Source of the DNA: Sporothrix humicola
Lineage: Eukaryota > Ascomycota > Sordariomycetes > Ophiostomatales > Ophiostomataceae
Assembly (NCBI GenBank): GCA_021396245.1
Contig: WNYE01000061.1
Coordinates: 62,001-126,000 of the forward strand
DNA: 64,000 nucleotides
Reading direction: 5' to 3'
Positions 23,290 to 34,185 of the stretch are shown one piece after another (the stretch's first letter is position 1; the number at the start of each line of letters is the position of its first letter). The notes under the pieces are model-generated. The model was not told where the DNA came from. It was given only the letters and a program-made list of their open reading frames with translations, and made no database searches. A program made the translations under genes and the position numbers.

Positions 23290-24087
23290 AGAGCTTGTCA
23301 ATCGCTCCTTCCCCCCGTGTCGCACTTGCCTTTCCCGGTCTTTTTGGACCGTTAGTGACCGCGCCCATCACCTGCAGACTAGAACGTCGGGATAGTCACC
23401 TCCTTTTCTGCCTTTCTTCATCCTTTTCTCTCGACGCCCGTCTCGTCTCTTTTCTCACGCCCACACCCCCGTCACATCCCCACACAAGCTGCCGTAGGTC
23501 CCAGCTACTCATCGCCGCGTCTTGGCTGGTGCTGTTGTAATAGTGCGCCGCGTCTTTGCTCTTTTCTTTCTTTATTTGCTTGGTCTCTCGCGGCCCCTTT
23601 CCCATTTCTTTCACTTTCTCACGCCTCCTACGCCTTCACACTTCGGGTTCGGGGTTTTACCAGGCACGTCTTTCTCTCATTCGTGTTCGGTTTCGACGTC
23701 ATATTTTTTTCTCTCCGGGGCCCGTCCCCCCCACAATTCCCCTACCATTTCCTTATTATTGACCCATCGTGCCCCCCTGCTGTTTTCTTTTCCTTTCTTG
23801 GTTTTCGGATTCCTTATTATTATCTTGGCCACACCCCCCTTCCATTCTTTTCTTTCTTTTTTGTTCCCTTCCCTTTTAAACTTTCCTACCCCCTCCCCCC
23901 ATTGGATTTCCTCTCTCCTGGATCTTCTGTCTTTGTTTTGTTACAGAGAGGAAGTGACAGCGTGTTTCCCTCAATCTACGACACGATAACCACGACAACA
24001 ACACGACGAGGACCGCCTTTGTGCATTTGACTTGCCTATTGTTTGTACGGCAACACTTGCTTCCCTCCAATTGACCCCCCGCCCGCC
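23290..24087 (+). promoter_or_regulatory. Pyrimidine-rich leader of the PDR transporter gene
   Basis: The + strand is C/T-dominated for roughly 800 bases up to the start codon, typical of highly expressed fungal genes. A TTGTTACAG sequence at about 23,937-23,945 could be the acceptor of a leader intron, but I cannot fix its donor. The start codon sits in a favourable context (GCCATGG). Confidence 0.5.
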
Positions 24088-27000
24088 ATGGCGTTTATGG
24101 GGACTGGTTCCTTCGGGAGCTACGACCACACGGCTCAAACCGGCGGCGTGCCCCTTTCCCACCGCCGGACCCAGGACGAGACCGACGCCGACCCGCACGC
24201 TGTTGGCACCGAGGCCGTTGTGTCTGGCGCTACTGGTGTTGACGAGGCCGGTACGCGTGCTACGTCTGTGACCGAGACCGGCGACGCCAGCATTGGCGCC
24301 GACAAGGAGACCGGCAAGGAGGCGTCACCAGCACCCGTTGGTGGACGTGCCAACAACAACGACGAAAACGACACCGACGACGAGGAATCTGAGGACCGTG
24401 AGGTCCAAGCCGAGATGCAGCGCCGCAACAGCGCTGTCCAGTCGCTGGCCCGCCAGTACACCCGCCAGTCCCAGGCTTCTGGCCTGCCCGGCCACCACAA
24501 TGTCTTTCTCGAGGGCTCGGACCCCGACTCCCCGCTCAACCCGGCGAGCGAGAAGTTCAATGGCCGCGCCTGGGCCAAGGCCGTTGTCGACATGGTCTCC
24601 CAGAACGGCCACGAGTTCCGCACTGCGGGCGTCTGTTTCCAGGACATGAACGTCTACGGTTACGGCAAGCCTACTGATTACCAGAAGGACGTCTTCAACG
24701 TCTGGCTGGAGCTCGGTGGCCTTGCTCGCCGCCTTGTTGGCGGTGGCCAGCGCCGCATTGACATTCTGCGCAACTTTGACGGAGTCGTCCGCAAGGGCGA
24801 GATGCTTGTCGTTCTGGGCCCTCCCGGTGCCGGTTGCACAACCACCCTCAAGACCATTGCCGGTGAGATGAACGGCATCTATGTTGACGACAAGTCCTAC
24901 TTCAACTACCAGGGCGTGTCTGCCAAGGAGATGCACACCCACCACCGTGGCGAGGCTATCTACACCGCCGAGGTCGACGTGCACTTCCCTCAGCTGTCTG
25001 TCGGTGACACCTTGACTTTTGCTGCTCGCGCCCGTGCCCCGCGCACTATGCCCGAGGGCATTCACAAGAACAACTTCGCCGAGCACCTGCGTGACGTTGT
25101 CATGGCCATGTTCGGTATCTCGCACACGATTAACACCCGTGTCGGTAACGAGTATGTCCGTGGTGTCTCTGGTGGTGAGCGCAAGCGTGTCACCATTGCC
25201 GAGGCCGCTCTCTCGGGCGCTCCTCTGCAGTGCTGGGACAACAGTACCCGTGGTCTGGATTCCGCCAACGCCATTGAGTTCTGCCGCACTCTGCGCACTC
25301 AGACCGAGCTGTTCGGCAGCACCGCCATTGTTTCCATCTACCAGGCTCCCCAGAGCGCCTACGACCTGTTCGACAAGGCCACCGTTTTGTACGAGGGTCG
25401 CCAGATCTACTTCGGCCCTACTGGCGCCGCTCGTCAGTACTTTGTCAACCTGGGCTTCGACTGCCCGGCCCGTGCCACCACTCCTGATTTCCTGACCTCC
25501 ATGACCTCGCCCCAGGAGCGTATCGTGCGCCCTGGCTTCGAGGGTCGCGCTCCCCGCACTCCCGATGAGTTTGCCGAGTGCTGGCGCAATAGCGCCGAGT
25601 ACCGCGCCCTGCAGGCCGACATTGAGGAGTACAAGACGACGCACCCCATCGACGGCCCCGACGCCCAGGCCTTCCGTGCTTCCAAGCGCGCCCAGCAGGC
25701 CAAGGCCCAGCGTGCCAAGTCTCCCTTCACGCTGTCTTACACCCAGCAGATACGTCTTTGCTTGTGGCGCGGCTTCAAGCGCCTCCGTGGTGACCCCAGT
25801 CTCACTATTGGTGCCCTGATTGGTAACTTCGCCATGTCTCTGATTGTCGCCTCCGTCTTCTTCAACCTGCAGCCCGTCACCAGCAGCTTCTACCAGCGCG
25901 GTGCCCTGCTCTTCTTCGCCTGTCTCATGAACGCCTTCTCGTCTGCCCTCGAAATTCTGACCCTGTACGCCCAGCGCCCCATTGTCGAGAAGCACGCCCG
26001 TTACGCCCTGTACCACCCGTCTGCCGAAGCCGTCGCATCCATGTTGTGCGACATGCCTTACAAGATCACGAATTGTATCACGTTTAACCTCGCCATTTAT
26101 TTCATGACAAATTTACGACGAGAACCTGGTCCTTTCTTCTTCTATCTGCTCATCAGCTTCGTCACTGTCCTCGCCATGTCCATGATCTTCCGTACCATCG
26201 CCTCGGCCTCGCGTACTCTGTCGCAGGCCATGGTTCCGGCTGCGATTATTATCCTCGGTCTCGTCATTTTCACCGGTTTCGTTATCCCCATCGACTACAT
26301 GCTCGGCTGGTGCCGCTGGATGAACTACATTGATCCCCTGGCGTACGCTTTCGAGTCGCTCATGGTCAATGAATTCCACGGCCGCCAGTTCCTGTGCGAC
26401 ACCTATGTTCCTAGCTCGGCCGTCAAGGGCTACGCGAATGTTAGTGGCAACAACCGTGTGTGCTCGACTGTCGGTTCTGTGACGGGCCAGCCGTACGTCG
26501 ACGGCGACGCCTACCTGAACAGTGCTCTCCGCTATTACAACGCTCACCGCTGGCGCAACTTTGGTATCATCATTGCCTTTATCCTGTTCTTCTTCGCCAC
26601 CTACATGATTGCCGCCGAGCTTGTTTCCGAGAAGAAGTCCAAGGGTGAGGTTCTCGTCTTCCGCCGTGGCCACAAGCCGGCCAGCTTCAACGAGAGCCAC
26701 AAGGCCGATGCCGAGTCCGGTACCCGTGTTTCTGGCCCTGCCGTCGCTGCTGCCAACAAGAACCTCGACGAGAAGAGCGGCAGCGACAAGGAGAGCGGCG
26801 GTGCCGGTTTCATCCAGCGCCAGACCTCTGTGTTCCACTGGCAGGATGTGTGCTACAACGTCAAGATTAAGAAGGAAGACCGCCGCATTCTGGACCATGT
26901 TGATGGCTGGGTTAAGCCTGGTACACTGACTGCCCTCATGGGTGTGTCTGGTGCCGGTAAGACCACTCTGCTTGACTGCTTGGCTGACCGTACCTCGATG

Positions 27001-28764
27001 GGTGTGATTACTGGTGACATGTTTGTCGACGGCCACGAGCGCGACACGTCCTTCCAGCGCAAGACTGGTTACGTGCAGCAGCAGGATCTGCATCTGCAGA
27101 CGACCACTGTGCGCGAGGCCCTCAACTTCTCTGCCCTGCTCCGTCAACCCGCCCACATCCCCCGTGCCGAGAAGATCGCCTACGTCGATGAGGTTATCAA
27201 GCTGCTGGACATGCAGGAGTACGCCGATGCCGTTGTCGGTGTGCCCGGCGAGGGTCTCAACGTTGAACAGCGCAAGCGTCTGACGATTGGTGTCGAACTG
27301 GCTGCTAAGCCGCCCCTGCTGCTGTTCGTCGACGAGCCTACCTCCGGTCTTGATTCGCAAACGTCCTGGGCTATTCTGGATCTGCTCGAGAAGCTGACTA
27401 AGAGTGGCCAGGCCATTCTGTGCACGATCCACCAGCCGTCCGCCATGCTTTTCCAGCGCTTCAACCGTCTCCTCTTCCTGGCCAAGGGCGGCAAGACCGT
27501 CTACTTCGGTGACATTGGCGAGCACTCCAAGACGATGATCAGCTACTTTGAACGTCAGAGCGGCCAGCGCTGCCCGCCCGACGCCAACCCTGCCGAGTGG
27601 ATGCTCGAGGTCATTGGCGCCGCCCCCGGTACTCAATCTGATGTCGACTGGTTCCAGGCCTGGCGCAAGTCGCCCGAATACGCTGCCGTTCGCGCCGAGC
27701 TTGACCGCCTGCACGACAACCCGGCGCCCCAGCCCGAGCGCAGCAAGGCCGACTACCGCGAATTCGCGGCCAGCTTCCCTGCCCAGTGCCGCGAGGTTAT
27801 CGAGCGTGTCTTCCAGCAGTACTGGCGTACGCCGTCGTACATCTACTCCAAGATGGCTCTCTGTGTCCTTGTCGCTCTGTACATTGGTTTCGTCTTCTTC
27901 AAGGCCCCGCTCACGATCCAGGGTTTCCAGAACCAGATGTTCTCGATCTTCAACTTGCTCACTGTCTTCGGCCAGCTCGTCCAGCAGACCATGCCCCACT
28001 TCGTCATCCAGCGCTCGCTCTACGAGGTGCGCGAGCGTCCCTCCAAGGTGTACAGCTGGCGCGTCTTTATGCTCTCGCAGATCATTGTCGAACTTCCGTG
28101 GAACACGCTCATGTCGGTGCTCATGTTCGTCTGCTGGTACTACCCGATCGGTCTGAACGAGAACGCTGCTGCGGCTGGCCAGACTGCCGAGCGTGGTGCA
28201 CTCATGTTCCTGCTGCTGTGGCTGTTCCTGCTCTTTACGTCGACATTCACGGATCTAATCATTGCTGGTTTCGAGACAGCCGAGGCTGGTGGTAACATTG
28301 CCAACCTGCTGTTCAGTTTGTGCCTGATTTTCTGTGGTGTCCTGTCGACGCCCGACACCATGCCCGGCTTCTGGATCTTCATGTACCGGTTGTCGCCCTT
28401 CACATATCTGGTATCGGCTATGCTGTCTGTCGGTGTGGCCAACACGGAGGTGCACTGCGCGCCCAACGAGTTCCTTACGTTCGACCCGCCAAGTGGCCAG
28501 ACATGCTACGAGTATATGGAGTCGTACATGATCCAGGCCGGCGGCTACCTGACAAACAACAACGCCACATCGGACTGCTCGTTCTGCTCGATTAAGGAGA
28601 CGAACCAGGCCCTGGCCAGCGTTCTGTCCTACTACTCTGACCGGTGGCGGAACTTTGGCATTCTGTGGGCATACATTATCTTCAACATCTTTGGTGCCTT
28701 GTTCATCTACTGGCTCACGCGTGTGCCCAAGAAGCCCAAGACCACCAAGGTCAAGAAGGAGTAA
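24088..28764 (+). CDS. ABCG/PDR-type full ABC transporter (CDR1/Pdr5-like)
   Basis: An intronless 1,558-residue protein with the PDR order (NBD-TMD)x2. NBD1 shows the degenerate features normal for this family: Walker [10 protein letters not shown] with C250 in place of Lys, signature VSGGE at 360-364, and Walker [11 protein letters not shown] with N385. NBD2 is reversed in degeneracy: a canonical Walker [10 protein letters not shown] (K958), an altered signature LNVEQ (1057-1061), and Walker [14 protein letters not shown] (1077 onward). Each half ends in about six membrane helices with a cysteine-bearing extracellular loop. The long N-terminus is acidic and Thr/Ser-rich. Such plasma-membrane pumps export azoles, plant defence compounds and self-made metabolites. 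The chosen ATG has a strong start context; the frame extends upstream only from a TTG. Codon use is strongly C-ending, suggesting high expression. It is convergent with the ABCB gene. Confidence 0.97.
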   Translation: MAFMGTGSFGSYDHTAQTGGVPLSHRRTQDETDADPHAVGTEAVVSGATGVDEAGTRATSVTETGDASIGADKETGKEASPAPVGGRANNNDENDTDDEESEDREVQAEMQRRNSAVQSLARQYTRQSQASGLPGHHNVFLEGSDPDSPLNPASEKFNGRAWAKAVVDMVSQNGHEFRTAGVCFQDMNVYGYGKPTDYQKDVFNVWLELGGLARRLVGGGQRRIDILRNFDGVVRKGEMLVVLGPPGAGCTTTLKTIAGEMNGIYVDDKSYFNYQGVSAKEMHTHHRGEAIYTAEVDVHFPQLSVGDTLTFAARARAPRTMPEGIHKNNFAEHLRDVVMAMFGISHTINTRVGNEYVRGVSGGERKRVTIAEAALSGAPLQCWDNSTRGLDSANAIEFCRTLRTQTELFGSTAIVSIYQAPQSAYDLFDKATVLYEGRQIYFGPTGAARQYFVNLGFDCPARATTPDFLTSMTSPQERIVRPGFEGRAPRTPDEFAECWRNSAEYRALQADIEEYKTTHPIDGPDAQAFRASKRAQQAKAQRAKSPFTLSYTQQIRLCLWRGFKRLRGDPSLTIGALIGNFAMSLIVASVFFNLQPVTSSFYQRGALLFFACLMNAFSSALEILTLYAQRPIVEKHARYALYHPSAEAVASMLCDMPYKITNCITFNLAIYFMTNLRREPGPFFFYLLISFVTVLAMSMIFRTIASASRTLSQAMVPAAIIILGLVIFTGFVIPIDYMLGWCRWMNYIDPLAYAFESLMVNEFHGRQFLCDTYVPSSAVKGYANVSGNNRVCSTVGSVTGQPYVDGDAYLNSALRYYNAHRWRNFGIIIAFILFFFATYMIAAELVSEKKSKGEVLVFRRGHKPASFNESHKADAESGTRVSGPAVAAANKNLDEKSGSDKESGGAGFIQRQTSVFHWQDVCYNVKIKKEDRRILDHVDGWVKPGTLTALMGVSGAGKTTLLDCLADRTSMGVITGDMFVDGHERDTSFQRKTGYVQQQDLHLQTTTVREALNFSALLRQPAHIPRAEKIAYVDEVIKLLDMQEYADAVVGVPGEGLNVEQRKRLTIGVELAAKPPLLLFVDEPTSGLDSQTSWAILDLLEKLTKSGQAILCTIHQPSAMLFQRFNRLLFLAKGGKTVYFGDIGEHSKTMISYFERQSGQRCPPDANPAEWMLEVIGAAPGTQSDVDWFQAWRKSPEYAAVRAELDRLHDNPAPQPERSKADYREFAASFPAQCREVIERVFQQYWRTPSYIYSKMALCVLVALYIGFVFFKAPLTIQGFQNQMFSIFNLLTVFGQLVQQTMPHFVIQRSLYEVRERPSKVYSWRVFMLSQIIVELPWNTLMSVLMFVCWYYPIGLNENAAAAGQTAERGALMFLLLWLFLLFTSTFTDLIIAGFETAEAGGNIANLLFSLCLIFCGVLSTPDTMPGFWIFMYRLSPFTYLVSAMLSVGVANTEVHCAPNEFLTFDPPSGQTCYEYMESYMIQAGGYLTNNNATSDCSFCSIKETNQALASVLSYYSDRWRNFGILWAYIIFNIFGALFIYWLTRVPKKPKTTKVKKE

Positions 28765-29253
28765 ACACCCAATCTCCGCTCATTCCTCTCAAATCCGACC
28801 TCCTTCTAACCACCATACACTCTCTTTCTAACCCACACACCTTTCCTATCTCTCATCTATTGCATCTTTTCGGGGTTATTTTTATTTCCTTGTCTGCCAT
28901 TTTGTGCCATCTGTTTGCACGTTTCTTTTTTCTCTCTCTTATTTTTATATCTGTTTATTACTTTTGTGCCCTTGTACATTGTTTCATTTTCCACAGTTAT
29001 CAACTGTTCTTTCCTACTGTCGTCACCTGTTTCACGTCTTTTCAGCTTCTTCCTTTCCTTTCCCCCCTATTCTCTCATATGATCTTTTAAAAAAACAAAC
29101 GCAGTCGTGCTGTCCACAACGCTGTGGTTTCGGCCGCTGTTAGACAGAGCAAAGTAGAAGTGTATTTAATAGAGTTTACGCTATTCAAAAGTATTTTAAG
29201 GAAATATTTGTGCCAAGTGATTATTGATTAATGTGACCCTCCCGTCTGTTCTC
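28765..29253. other. Intergenic region between two convergent ABC transporter genes
   Basis: This 489-bp stretch is T/C-rich on the + strand and holds both 3' ends. A GC-containing segment near 29,100-29,150 precedes AT-rich sequence. No terminator or gene is recognised. Confidence 0.55.
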
Positions 29254-32200
29254 TCACTGATCCAGGGCCTGTGCCTGGCACATTTGGTAGTAGACACCCC
29301 TCTGCGCCAACAGCGATGCATGGTCTCCTTGTTCCAGCACCTGCCCGTCTCCCAAAACAAAAATGACGTCTGCCCGCTGGACAGTCGCCAGCCGATGTGC
29401 CACGACGACCATTGTGCACTGCGACTGTCTCGTCTCAAAGACTGCCTGGACCTGCCGCTCCGTCTCGGCGTCCAGGTTGGATGTTGCTTCGTCCAGCAGC
29501 AAGAGGCGTGGACGGCGAACAAGGGCGCGGGCGATGGATACTCGCTGTTTTTGGCCGCCCGAAAGCGCAACACCGCGACTGCCAATGGCTGTATCATAGC
29601 CTTCGGGCAGCGACTGGATAAAGTCGTGGATGCCTGCGTCGGTACAGGCTGCATGAAGACGGCTTTCAATATCTTGCAAGGTCTCGTCGACGCCCAGCAA
29701 AATGTTCTCTCTCAAAGTGCCGTCAAACAGACTGGGCTCTTGGGCGACGAGTGAGATATCGCGACGGTAGTCGTGCAGCGCCAGGTCGACAATAGGGAGG
29801 CCATTGTAAAAGATATCGCCAGAGCCGTAGCGGTAGAATCTGACAGTCAGAATGGGAGTCGGACGAAAAAAAAAGAAAAAAAAAAGAACATAAGGGGATC
29901 GTTACCTTTCCAAGAGAGAGATGACTGTCGTCTTGCCGGAGCCTGAATAGCCAACAACGGCAGCAAACTGTCCTTTTTCGATCTGGATTGTTAGACATGA
30001 TATTAAACGACTGAAATGGCCGCCGTGAAAGCTTACCGTCATATTCAGCCCATTGAGAACCGGAGCATCTCGTGTTGGATACCGGAACCAGACATCTTTA
30101 AACTCAATCTTGACACCCTGGTCCTCTGCACCCAGGTCGCCAACATCCAGCGAGACCAGCCGACCTTCATCGCCATCTGTCTGGCGGAGGTCTAGAATAC
30201 GATTGGCTGCCGCCGAAGCCTGTGCAATGTCTTGAGGACGATTAGGAGAGGTAATAAAATAAAAAGAAAGATGGAAGAACATTAAAGACTTACTTGGTCC
30301 AAAGCTGAGCCACTGACCAGCTCCCATGCCACCCTGCATGACGGCAATGTATACGACGACTATAATGTAAGTAAAGACTCATGGAAGGAACTCAGATTTT
30401 TGACATTCTGACATACCATATTGAAAAGACTGGTATTCGCGGTCGGCCATCAGTTTGCCGCCGTACCTGTGTAAGTGAGGTTAGCGTGTTTGCCCCTCAG
30501 GAGATGCTCCCGAAGCCCCTGAAGCAACAAGATGCAGCGCTATCGCGACCACTGACCATAAAACAAAAGCCATGCACAGCAATGCGATGCTATCACTTAA
30601 AGCGAAGACAAATGTTGACACGCCCGACTGGACGAGAGCGCCGCGAATATGGGTTTTGAGCAACTTGGCATACCGCTCGCCAATGGGTTCTTCCAACGTC
30701 AGAGCGGCCACTGTGCGGAAAGCGCCCACAGCTTCGGTTGCGAACTGGGCGCTTTCGGCGAAAACAGCCTGGCTCGCCTTTTCAAACTGCTGTTCGTAGC
30801 GCAGGCGAATAAATGCTGCGCCCAAGAGCACAGGCATTGACGTCAAGACGGTCACGAGTGTCAGCTTCCAGCCAAACGCAAAGCTCACACTGAGACAGCC
30901 GACGACGTTGAGCACGGAAATCGCGACAAACGCCAGGTTCATGCCCAGCAGCTGCTGAAGCTGCGACGGATCTGTGGCCAGACGGGCCGTCAGGGCACCG
31001 GCGCTGTGCTCGTCGCCGTCGAAAAAGGCCACAGACTGCGAGAGCATGCTCCGCAAGTAGGCGCGGCGGTAGTGGTGGGTAATGTGGAAAGCCGTGGTCG
31101 TGGCAGACCAGCCGAGGGCAAAGTAGGCAATGCCGACGCCAATGGCCAGCACGGTAAACATGAGACACCAGAAGTTGGTGAGGGCGCGCAGCCACTCGAG
31201 GGCGCCGAGGAACGAGAAGAGCGAGATGAGCATGGCAAACAGATAGGCCTGGACGGGGGCGCTGGCGCCGGCCGCAAGAGCGCCTGCAAACATGACTAGG
31301 TACCACGGCCAGAGGGCGCGCTGTTCGCGGAGTAAAAGGGCAAAGCTGCGCCAGAAGCTGCGGTTGCCGGCCTGTTTGGTCTTGGAGGAGGTGGACTTGA
31401 TGCTCGGTGCGTTGACGGAAGGTTCGTGTGGAGGCTGGTTGACACCGCTCCCTTCCACTTCTTCTTTCACTGTGGCTGTTGTGGCATCGACGATGCTTTC
31501 TGGGCGGAAAGAGGCCTCTTTCTCTACAATATCCACGCTCTTTCGTTCTTTTGAGTCGTGCGACCCCGATCGAGACCTCGAGCCCGACTTGGATCTTGAC
31601 TTGGAGGTTGACTTTGGCTGCGAGCGGGGCCTGGAGCTCGGTCGCGGGCCGTCCCGCTCCTCCACCTTCTCCCGAATCAACTGCTGCGCCGTCGCCAGCG
31701 CATGATACGCGCCACCTTCTCCGAGCGCCATCAATTCGGCGTGTGTTCCTTGCTCAACGACACGGCCTTTTCGGAGGACCACAATATTGTCGGCCTTGCG
31801 CACAGTTGACAGGCGATGGGCAATCGTAATGGTTGTTCTGTTTTGGGAGGCACGGTCCAGCGCCGCCTGAACGATTTGCTCGCTGCGCACGTCGATAGCG
31901 CTCGTTGCCTCATCCAGTACCAGGACGGCTGGCTGCTTGATAATGGCCCGCGCAATGGCCAGCCTTTGGCGCTGGCCGCCGCTGAGTTTAAGGCCACCGC
32001 CGTCGCCCACCGGTGTTTCGTATCCTTGCGGCAGCCGAGCCACAAACTCGTCGGCATATGCTTCACGACATGCCTTTTCCACCATGTTCTTTTTTGTCTT
32101 CCTGTCGGCATTCTCCCATTGCGTGCCGACCAGCCCGTGGGCCACATTGTTAAAGATGGTGTCGTTGAACAGAAACGGCTCTTGCTGGACCAGCCCGACC

Positions 32201-34185
32201 TGCGTTCTCCACCATCGCCGGTCCAAGTCGCGAATGCGGACACCGCCGGCCGTCAAGTGTCCGTATGTCGTGAAGACCCCCGGCTCGTCCAGCTCGTACC
32301 AGCGCTCAAGCAGAGACACAATGGTGCTTTTACCCGAGCCTGATGGGCCTACAATGGCCGTCATCTTGCCTGCTGGAAACGTAACGTCGACGCCGTCCAA
32401 GATCTTGAGATCGGGGCGAAGAGGGTAGCAGAAATGGACATTTTCCAGGACCAGGTCGCCACTTGTAGCCGCCTTGGCCTCGGGCGTATCCGCACCAAAA
32501 CCGCTGCATTCTGGTGCTGGTGCGTCAATCATGGCATAGAAAATGGTGGCCGCGCTGGCAGCACGAGCAGCGCCTGAAAGTGGTGTAGTGATGCCACCAA
32601 TGGCTGTCGTCATCATCATGACTGAGAAGAGGACGCTGTCGAGTGTTAGTATTTGATTCCTATAATTCGACAGAAAACTACTTACACAATTAGGGTCTGG
32701 GGACTGTTGATGTCTCCCTTCATGTACTCATCGAGCGAGAACCAAAATGCGAGAGCAAAAGTACTGTATGGTTAGCAAGAGAAAAAAAAAAAACCCAACC
32801 AGAAACATGGTAACTCACGCATAAATTCCAAAGAAGACGGGCGTTTGTTGCAAGGCAATCACCGGCGACATTTTCAGACCTCGTTTCCTCGACTCGTCCG
32901 CACATTCGTCGTATCTCGAAGCCATCTTCTCTTCTGCTCCGCATGCTGCCACCATGCGGATCGACGAAAAGATCTCACTCGCCACGGTGGCTGCCTTGAT
33001 CTCGCTGTCCTGCACCTGGTTGAGGATCTTGACCAGGATGGGTGTGGTCACAGAGTACACCAAAATAATGAACACCATGCCGCTGCTCGTCACCAGCGTC
33101 AGCTTCCAGCTGTACAGGAATGACACAACCAGAGCGGCCACCACCAGCGTCACCGACTGCAAAAAGCTCGACAGCTTTTCCGAGATGCCGAGCTGGAGCG
33201 TGTTGGCCGTGATCGTGATGACGGCGGCCGTTGTGCCTGGCGGCAGACAGTCCAGGGTCGACACCGGCTGCGCCAGCAGAGACCGCATGTAGGCCAGCCG
33301 CAATGCCGCCGAAATCCGCAGGCTGCTGATCCGGAAGCCAAAGTAGGCCACATAGCCCAGCACCAGCCGCGCTGCAAAAATGTACACCAAAAAGAGAACA
33401 CACTGCACAATCTCGTGCATGAAATACTCTTCCGTCATAACCACGGCGTTGCCCTGCTTGTCGTAGCCGTTGAACGAGCCAAACACGCGCCCAAAGACCA
33501 CGTTCATTAGCGGCATCGTAATACCGGTGCAAATGGATGCGAGCGAGGCCAGAGCAATGAGCAGGCGGTCCGCCCATGTCGAGTATGAGAAGATGCGCCA
33601 AAAGTCGCGGAACTTAGTCTTTGTCTCGGCCTTGATGCCGAACGGGCTCGTCTTTTTGGGCTTTTGGTCGGTGGAAGGGACAGAGGCATCAGGTGAAGGG
33701 GCGGTCTCTTTCTTTCTCGTCAATCTTTGAAACAAAGACCGCTTGGGTGCTGACGCAGGAGTTGTGTTCGGGGCTACTATTGTATCTGCAGCTATTGGGG
33801 ATGCATCTGGTGGAGGTAAAGTTGATGTCGCCAAGGGATGTTGTTGGACGGCTTCTGTTGATACGACGGCATCTTGCCCCTCTTGTTGTTGTGGTCGAAG
33901 AGTTGCTTCTGATGTCCAAGACGACAGGACCTGGGACTCAGCTTGATGTGTGCTGTCGTTGCCAATTGACTGGTAGGAGGGCCATAATGTGGTGTTGGAC
34001 GCTGCCGTTCGGACCGTCTGCTCTGGGATCTGTTCGTGTTGATGTCTCTCCTCTAGAGCTTTCTCCGAGCCCTCCTCTGGAATAGTCCCTGGAACAGGAG
34101 CCGGGGTAGAGCTCGCAGTAGGAACTGAGATACCATCTGGCAGCTGGGCCTCGCTTGACCCTGGACGGCCATTTGTTGAAGCCAT
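29254..34185 (-). CDS. ABCB/MDR-type full ABC transporter (P-glycoprotein family)
   Basis: Eight exons: 34185-32819, 32763-32686, 32635-30557, 30466-30417, 30359-30294, 30230-30037, 29982-29906 and 29839-29254. They total 4,497 nt and encode 1,498 residues. Introns of 50-90 nt have standard GT-AG ends and restore family motifs at each joint, such as FVLWYGGKL across intron 3. The order is (TMD-NBD)x2 after a 190-residue disordered N-terminus. NBD1: Walker A GPSGSGKST (578-586), LSGGQ (699-703), Walker B VLVLDEATS (about 719-727). NBD2: Walker A GYSGSGKTT (1289-1297), LSGGQ (1396-1400), Walker B LLLLDEATS (1416-1424). Both ATP sites look intact. The linker (about 815-847) is an unusual Ser/Arg/Lys-rich run. 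The family exports hydrophobic compounds, drugs, lipids or peptides. Its position beside a PKS and hydrolase suggests metabolite export, but that is inference. Confidence 0.95.

Larger units (their letters stand above)
16182..24087. other. 7.9-kb gene-poor region
   Basis: No open frame here resembles a known protein or shows a convincing splice-linked series. The longest frames (18407-19111 minus, 22425-22994 plus, 20594-21073 plus) overlap others and look incidental. Content includes A-rich sequence at 16,550-16,730, a CAC microsatellite, TTAGG-like repeats near 18,940, short palindromes near 20,790-20,866, and a strongly pyrimidine-rich + strand from about 22,700 to 24,087. I see no terminal repeats or transposase motifs. 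Non-coding transcripts, old degraded sequence or a rapidly evolving gene cannot be excluded. Confidence 0.5.

Noticed and set aside
24325..27999. Two long antisense open frames (563 and 628 codons) over the PDR gene
   Set aside because: They mirror the strong C-ending codon bias of the sense gene, which removes stops from one antisense frame. Their Val/Gly/Leu/Glu-rich content has no domain features.
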